A program made the translations under genes and the position numbers. Below the pieces are notes generated by a model. The model was given only the letters and a program-made list of their open reading frames with translations, made no database searches and was not told the origin of the DNA. Shown piece by piece: positions 58,924 through 64,000 of a DNA stretch of 64,000 nt. Positions within the stretch are counted from its first letter, which is position 1; each line of letters opens with the position of its first letter. The stretch covers positions 88,395 to 152,394 of the forward strand of contig NW_013546989.1 in the NCBI RefSeq assembly GCF_000711695.1, given 5' to 3'. The DNA is from Tilletiaria anomala UBC 951 (lineage: Eukaryota; Basidiomycota; Exobasidiomycetes; Georgefischeriales; Tilletiariaceae).

Positions 58924-61234
58924 TTGGCGCAACAGTAGTTTACGGCGTGCTGCTGCTGCCGGGAAACGGCGCACTCCTTGGTCTTCTGTTCTCTTACATT
59001 ATCATTACAGAGCACACTCGACTGGAGCTTCACCCACTCTCTGGCCGCGTGACTCTTGCAGCACTCATCTTGTATGCAGATTTGTGCAATCTCCAACAAT
59101 GTAACCCCATGTCCAATCGGCCTTCCGTTCTTCATAATCAAACAGCAGGTGAACCCCGCTCGACGCTCGCACATATACACACATACAAACGTCTTCGACG
59201 CCCGCCAGTGTTTCATCGGGCTGGCTGTGCACTGGATGAAAGCATGTCCGTGAGCCAACGTCGTGTATGTATTTGCCGAGGATGGAGAGCATGATCGAGT
59301 CCTTTTCATTCTCAGTATCAGCATTACGCTATTAAGCAACAGGCAACCACGCGTAGCACACCATGATCAGTGGCAAATACGAGGGGCTTCTGCGGGAGTT
59401 CGTGCTACATATCTTGCGGGATGTTTCGATCATATTCTTTTTCACATATCCGTGGTGGATCCATGATTACGTGCTGGTAGATGTCGGAAGATGACGAGGA
59501 ATATCATGAGAGTATATTCTCGCGTGCAGAATGGCTGCCACATGCATCCAATGTTCCAATTCCTAAATTTGTGTGCGCATGTATGACTGCAACTGGACTG
59601 CTGGACACTGGATGACAGGACAGTCACAGACACTGCTGGACACTAGACAGGATCCTACGACCTGTGTACACCCTAGTACGGCACATGTACATGGAGGATG
59701 GGAGCTGGGTTGTGGATACTACAGACTTGTCGAAGAGACCTGGCCGCATGGCCCTGGCCCTAGACAGGATGACGGCCCGAGACCTAGAGTTGATATAGGT
59801 ATATCATGTTACATGTGCCATCTGGATGTCAATGTGACGGATTGGCTGTAGTCTTCCTGTGGATGAGAATGAGAAGTGTGGACCACGGAGCCACCAAAGG
59901 AATCAACAGCAGGGTCTATACATACACTTGTCGAGCCTTGCTCATGGTCGGTCACATCGTAGATTTTAGCTTCGGTGGTCCACTCTCCGAACAGTTCTAA
60001 CGGGGGCGACATCTGCGGCCTGGATGAAGGCGGCACTCTTGGAACATAACTAAATAGCCTAAGGCTCGCGTCCAAAAAGACTTTTCACTTAATAATATCG
60101 CCAGTAACATGTACCGCACCTGATCGCCCTGGTCAGATAAGCATGGGCGTTTTTTAGAATCTAGACCACCTTCCACACACATAAATCTCCGCCATGTCTC
60201 GCAAGCTCAACTTTAACATCATCGCCATCGACTGAGAGTCAGAAGCGTCGGATGGAGCAATCCATAGTTGCACGGTTGCTTGTGGCGGAGAGCAGAAGGA
60301 CTCGAGTATGTACGTACGTTATGTATTGTCGTTCGTACATATGTACTAGCCACAGGAAAATAAAAGTGAGTGGTGGATTGAGTGAGACAGTTCAAGCCTT
60401 ATCACATTGGTGAAATCATCTCAAATAATAGGGGACAGATGGAGAACTAATCAATGTTATAGGTCCCGCTCCGTCCCGTCCCGTCCAGAGGTCTCACGTG
60501 GTTTTAGTGTTGCTTTTAGCGTATCTTGGCATCTTCATTGCAACCATGTGTCGCGCGACAGAACACGCGACGCGAGTCAAATCCGCCCACTTGCATTTGC
60601 CTAATGTACCGATTGCATTCGACTTGATAGTGGCTCGATGCCGCTCTGGGATCATTGCAACGTTCTTGTCGAGATGAAATGAGGGTATGGTCATCTCCAC
60701 GCGCGTCGCAGCTTTCACCCATGCGGAGTGAAGGTGGCCAAGATGCACGGGGAGGATGTCACACCACGCTAGTAGCACGATTCCCATGGGATGCTGGCGT
60801 ACACCGGACAGAGTCACCTCACCAAACGCTGCTTATCATGGTCTTCCCATCGAGTTCATTGGCTATCTGGTGCCGTGACGGTTCGAAGCCAATTGAAGGA
60901 TACTCGCTTTCATTGCGTACATGCGCATAACTACTAGCGTGGGAGCGTGCAGTGTAGAGACCATGCTGTCGCAAAAGGCGCACAGCATGGAAAGGACATC
61001 CTGGGGACAATCCTGTTCAACGAAGATGCAGCTTATACCAACCCATCATCAGGACGGCATATAAAGGGCGGTCTTCATCCATTCGAACGTCTTTCTGATC
61101 CTTTTGTCCTTATCCCCGCCTACATTCATCTCCTCTACACATGCCTGGCGCTTGCACGTCGCCCACACCCACTGCCCTGCTCAAGCCCTTCCTGCCATCC
61201 CTCCCTTCCCTAATTCCAACATACGCTGATCAAA
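58924..61234. other. Gene-poor intergenic region before the metalloprotease
   Basis: About 2.3 kb with dense stops. It contains a direct repeat of ACTGCTGGACACT at about 59595 and 59632, about 37 bp apart, and short palindromes of GTACGTAC and GTACATATGTAC around 60309-60345. No gene seen. Confidence 0.45.
61060..61065 (+). promoter_or_regulatory. TATA box of the M43 protease gene
   Basis: TATAAA in the context GGCATATAAAGGGCGG, 170 bp before the ATG of the secreted protease. This is the cleanest TATA-type promoter in the window and fits an inducible secreted enzyme. Confidence 0.6.
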
Positions 61235-62262
61235 ATGGTCCGCTTCACCATCATCGCCTCCATTTTTGCGGTTGCCATCGCATCCGCCAGCGCGGCTAGC
61301 ACAGAGGGCCTCGCCCCGACCCGCAAGTGCGGCACGACCCATACTCTCTCGCCCGAGCGCGAAGCAGAGGCCCAGCGCTTCATCGCCGCGTACCACAATG
61401 CAAACAACACACTCAAGAACGGTCGCGTCGACGCCGCTTCTACCAAGAGCGTCGGCATCCACTGGCACATTATTACCTCTGGCAGCACCGGCAGCCTCGC
61501 TAGCTCCCAGATCAAGAAGCAGATATCCGTCTTGAACGACGACTACGCGCCCTCGGGCTTCTCCTTCCACCTTATCTCCACCGACGTGAATATATGCTGC
61601 TCACGCGCTCGGTAATCATTGACAGATTGCTAACTACCGCTATTGCCTTTCTCCCTCAGACCACAAACAATCCAAACTGGTACTCGAAAGTTGACTCCGG
61701 AAACAGCTACGAGAGAGAGATGAAGAATGCGCTGCACAAGGGTTCGGCTAACGCTCTGAATGTCTACACGGTCGGCTTCAACAATGGCCTCCTCGGCTTT
61801 GCCACCTTCCCGAGCGATTACTCCTCCTCACCCAACCTCGACGGTATCGTGATCGATGGCCGCTCGCTGCCTGGTGGCTCACTCTCACCGTACAACCTCG
61901 GCAAGACCGCCACACACGAGGTTGGCCACTGGCTGGGCCTCTACCACACCTTCCAGGGCGGCTGCTCCGGCTCGGGCGACTACGTCTCCGACACCCCCCC
62001 TCAGTCCAAGGCGTCGTCCGGATGCCCCGTCGGCCAGGACTCGTGCTCTGGCGGTGGCAGTGACGACGTGCACAACTACATGGACTAGTGAGTAGGAAAC
62101 TGCCTTCCCCCCTCCCCCCCCCACTTCTCATCCTGCGTATCTCTCATTCCCCCATTTCTCTTCCTTTTCCTGTGCAGTTCCGATGATAGCTGCATGAACC
62201 ACTTCACCTCAGGTCAGAATACACGAATGGTATCTCTCACCTCTCAATACAGAGGACTCTAG
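61235..62262 (+). CDS. Secreted M43-family (pappalysin-like) zinc metalloprotease
   Basis: Three exons: 61235-61585, 61660-62087 and 62178-62262, giving 287 aa. A signal peptide is clear: MVRFTIIASIFAVAIASASA, with a cleavage site after ASA. The catalytic signature HEVGHWLGLYHTF covers residues 203-215, with zinc ligands H203, H207 and H213 and catalytic E204. Further family marks are GIHWHIITSG at the start of the domain, NNPNWYSKVD, DGIVIDGRSLPGG, and the Met-turn region VHNYMDYSDDSCMNHFTSGQ, completed by the last intron, which splits the Tyr codon. Four or more cysteines in the C-terminal part probably pair. These extracellular proteases of fungi digest environmental protein; substrate unknown. 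The propeptide is short, about 40-50 residues. Introns are 74 and 90 bp. Confidence 0.93.
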
Positions 62263-64000
62263 ACAACACGGTTCATTGATACCACCACTGGAGAGAAAAG
62301 CATACGTTCCGTGGCTCATTGAAGCGCCCTTCGCCCCGAATGACCGACGGTAGATTCCGCTCTCAACCCTGCTTTGCTGTGCAAAGAGGTGATGACGATG
62401 CTTGGGATGACCTCGGTAGGGCTCGTCAGGCCTCGCCACGCGCTTGTAACGATCACATAGGCAGATGTACATATACGACACGGATGACATTATTTTACGT
62501 ATACACTAAATTCTTGGAATGGTCGTGCCCACGTCTCCGGCTCCCGTTGAGGTCGTTGATATCCAATTGCGGCGCGGTGCTGCCCTGACCACGCCCGATA
62601 ATACCCATGCGCGTATGCGCACATACCATGCTTTGCCCACAGGTCACACGGCGTCGCCAAGAAGATCTGCACTCCGTCTCCGCCTTCACCATTTCACCAG
62701 ACTCTCGCAGCAAGATCTCGAGCCCGCTCGAGGTGATTGGGTTCGACAGCTTAAAGCTTGAAGTTTGTGACGCTTGACAGCTTGGAAAGTATGGAGCGAA
62801 TACTTCAATTGTCAGCAGACCCGGGCTATATGAAAGTAACTCGGTCGATGGGCCTAAGGCTGTGCATGTTTGAAGCCGGCTGCTTGGCTGTAGTCAGATT
62901 AGCAATTCTCGCAAACCTCAGGGGGGATGAATGCGGGGAACACAGCGTCTCCCTCTGGGATTGTGGATAATTCCTGATTTCTGACTGGATTGGAGGCAAA
63001 CGTGCCGGTGGTTTGAGCCGTTTTGAGTGCAAGACTTTTTAGATCGGATGCGACAATGCCAAGATCCGATCGATGTGTGGCCCCACAAAGCTTGATATGA
63101 TTTTAGACCAACATCTATGACAATTTAAGGCAGATGTGGTGGGCGCCTGAGCGGGGTAAGGCACTGGTGACACCATGAAGGGGACTCATGGGGAATTGCG
63201 GGTGTCTTGGGCGTTGCGTTCTCAAGCAAAGCTCGGTGGGCCTGCTTTAAGCTTTCGTCTTTCATCGTTCAGTTTTGGCCATCTAGCTTGTTAAGTATGT
63301 GTGGACGAATGCTTCATCCTCGCCCATATCAGAGGCGCTCTGGGGAACCGCCAACCAGACCTTTCAGTGAGAAAAGCAGGCTTCACAAGTCTTGATGTCA
63401 ATTCTTTCTTGTGGTGCTTGAACTCTCAATCTGGGGCATCAAAAACAGATTCATGCCGCCATTGCCGTCATCCATAAAATGTGCTCGGACCAATGTGCAC
63501 GACTGTGCGTGTGCACGTGTGCCCCAAAAGGTGCACGGTATTCAACTTTTTCTTAGTCCATGGCGTCTAGGCCACTTCAGTGTCTCTTTACACTTTACAG
63601 CGAGTAGTTACCCAGACACTGAAGGAGCAGAGGGCACGGGTTTCAGCAGCGAATCGCCGTATGTTCTTTGGAACGACCTGGAAGCCAGACAGGGGCGCTT
63701 CAACCTCATCGAAGTCGAAATCAGACACACTTTATCTGACCCCTCCGGCTGGGCTGTCTCTTTCCCCGGTTTAACCACCGAGAATCTTGAACGGACACCA
63801 AAGCACCACCGACCTGCTGTGAGTCACGTGCTCGTACGTCGTGATACTCTCTTCTCATTCCAATCAATCACAGAAGCTCTACGGGCTAACGGTCGCTTAG
63901 TTGCACACTTCACCGGGCACGGTGTGTGCTATCAAAGGACTAAATGTGAAAACTCGGAGTGTTACGCAAGCTTGCTATAAGGTGCCTTCAAAGAGAGTCG
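62263..64000. other. Right-edge region, no complete gene; possible exon near 63600-63820
   Basis: Mostly featureless to about 63400. From 63453 a plus-strand frame with an ATG runs to 63980. Its part from about 63600 (preceded by TTTACAG) to 63820 (followed by GTGAGT) reads protein-like: RFNLIEVEIRHTLSDPSGW, then AVSFPGLTTENLERTPKHH. This could be an internal exon of a gene continuing to the right. I recognise no family, and the flanking parts of the frame look like non-coding sequence. Confidence 0.3.

Noticed and set aside
60300-60345. GTAC-rich palindromes as a possible operator or hairpin
   Set aside because: Too short and isolated; such palindromes occur by chance and no gene start is near.
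1-64000. tRNA genes, rRNA, CRISPR arrays, complete transposons
   Set aside because: I looked for B-box-like GGTTCGAATCC contexts, long direct repeats and transposase or reverse transcriptase motifs and found none convincing. A tRNAscan and RepeatMasker run would be decisive.

Overview
The window looks like nuclear DNA of a basidiomycete fungus, and on overall feel I would guess Ustilaginomycotina (smut-type or related yeast), though that placement is weak. The evidence is GC-rich coding DNA, many short spliceosomal introns (mostly 70-140 bp, GTGAGT/GTGCGT-type donors), long disordered and polyglutamine stretches in regulatory proteins, and housekeeping genes of clearly fungal type. I rebuilt the gene models by hand by joining frames at GT...AG junctions. 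Each multi-exon model below stays in frame across every junction and ends at a stop codon. There is no operon logic here, because genes sit on both strands with their own promoters.

Left third (1-29 kb): the 5' part of a HUT1-type nucleotide-sugar transporter (cut by the window edge), a PGC1-like glycerophosphodiester phosphodiesterase, coatomer beta' (SEC27), a very large one-SANT Myb protein, a peroxisomal-type adenine nucleotide carrier, a tubulin cofactor E, a disordered orphan protein, a small spliced orphan, a two-HMG-box protein with a long 5'-leader intron, and mitoribosomal protein mS35.

Middle (29-52 kb): a weak 105-aa candidate gene, a 1166-aa acidic disordered protein, a cytosolic-type Xaa-Pro aminopeptidase, a type I metacaspase with an 11-nt microexon, hydroxyacid-oxoacid transhydrogenase (HOT/ADHFE1), a decayed type-B carboxylesterase, the two subunits of NAD-dependent isocitrate dehydrogenase (IDH2 and IDH1) divergently transcribed from one 617-bp promoter region, and a JmjC (KDM8/JMJD5-like) dioxygenase. 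HOT, IDH2, IDH1 and JmjC all make or consume 2-oxoglutarate and lie within 11 kb, with only the carboxylesterase relic between them. This is the most interesting arrangement in the window.

Right third (52-64 kb): a Reb1/TTF1-type Myb protein, the SCF F-box/LRR protein GRR1, a secreted M43-family zinc metalloprotease with a TATA box, and about 1.7 kb of mostly featureless DNA at the edge. I saw no tRNA or rRNA genes, CRISPR arrays or intact transposons.
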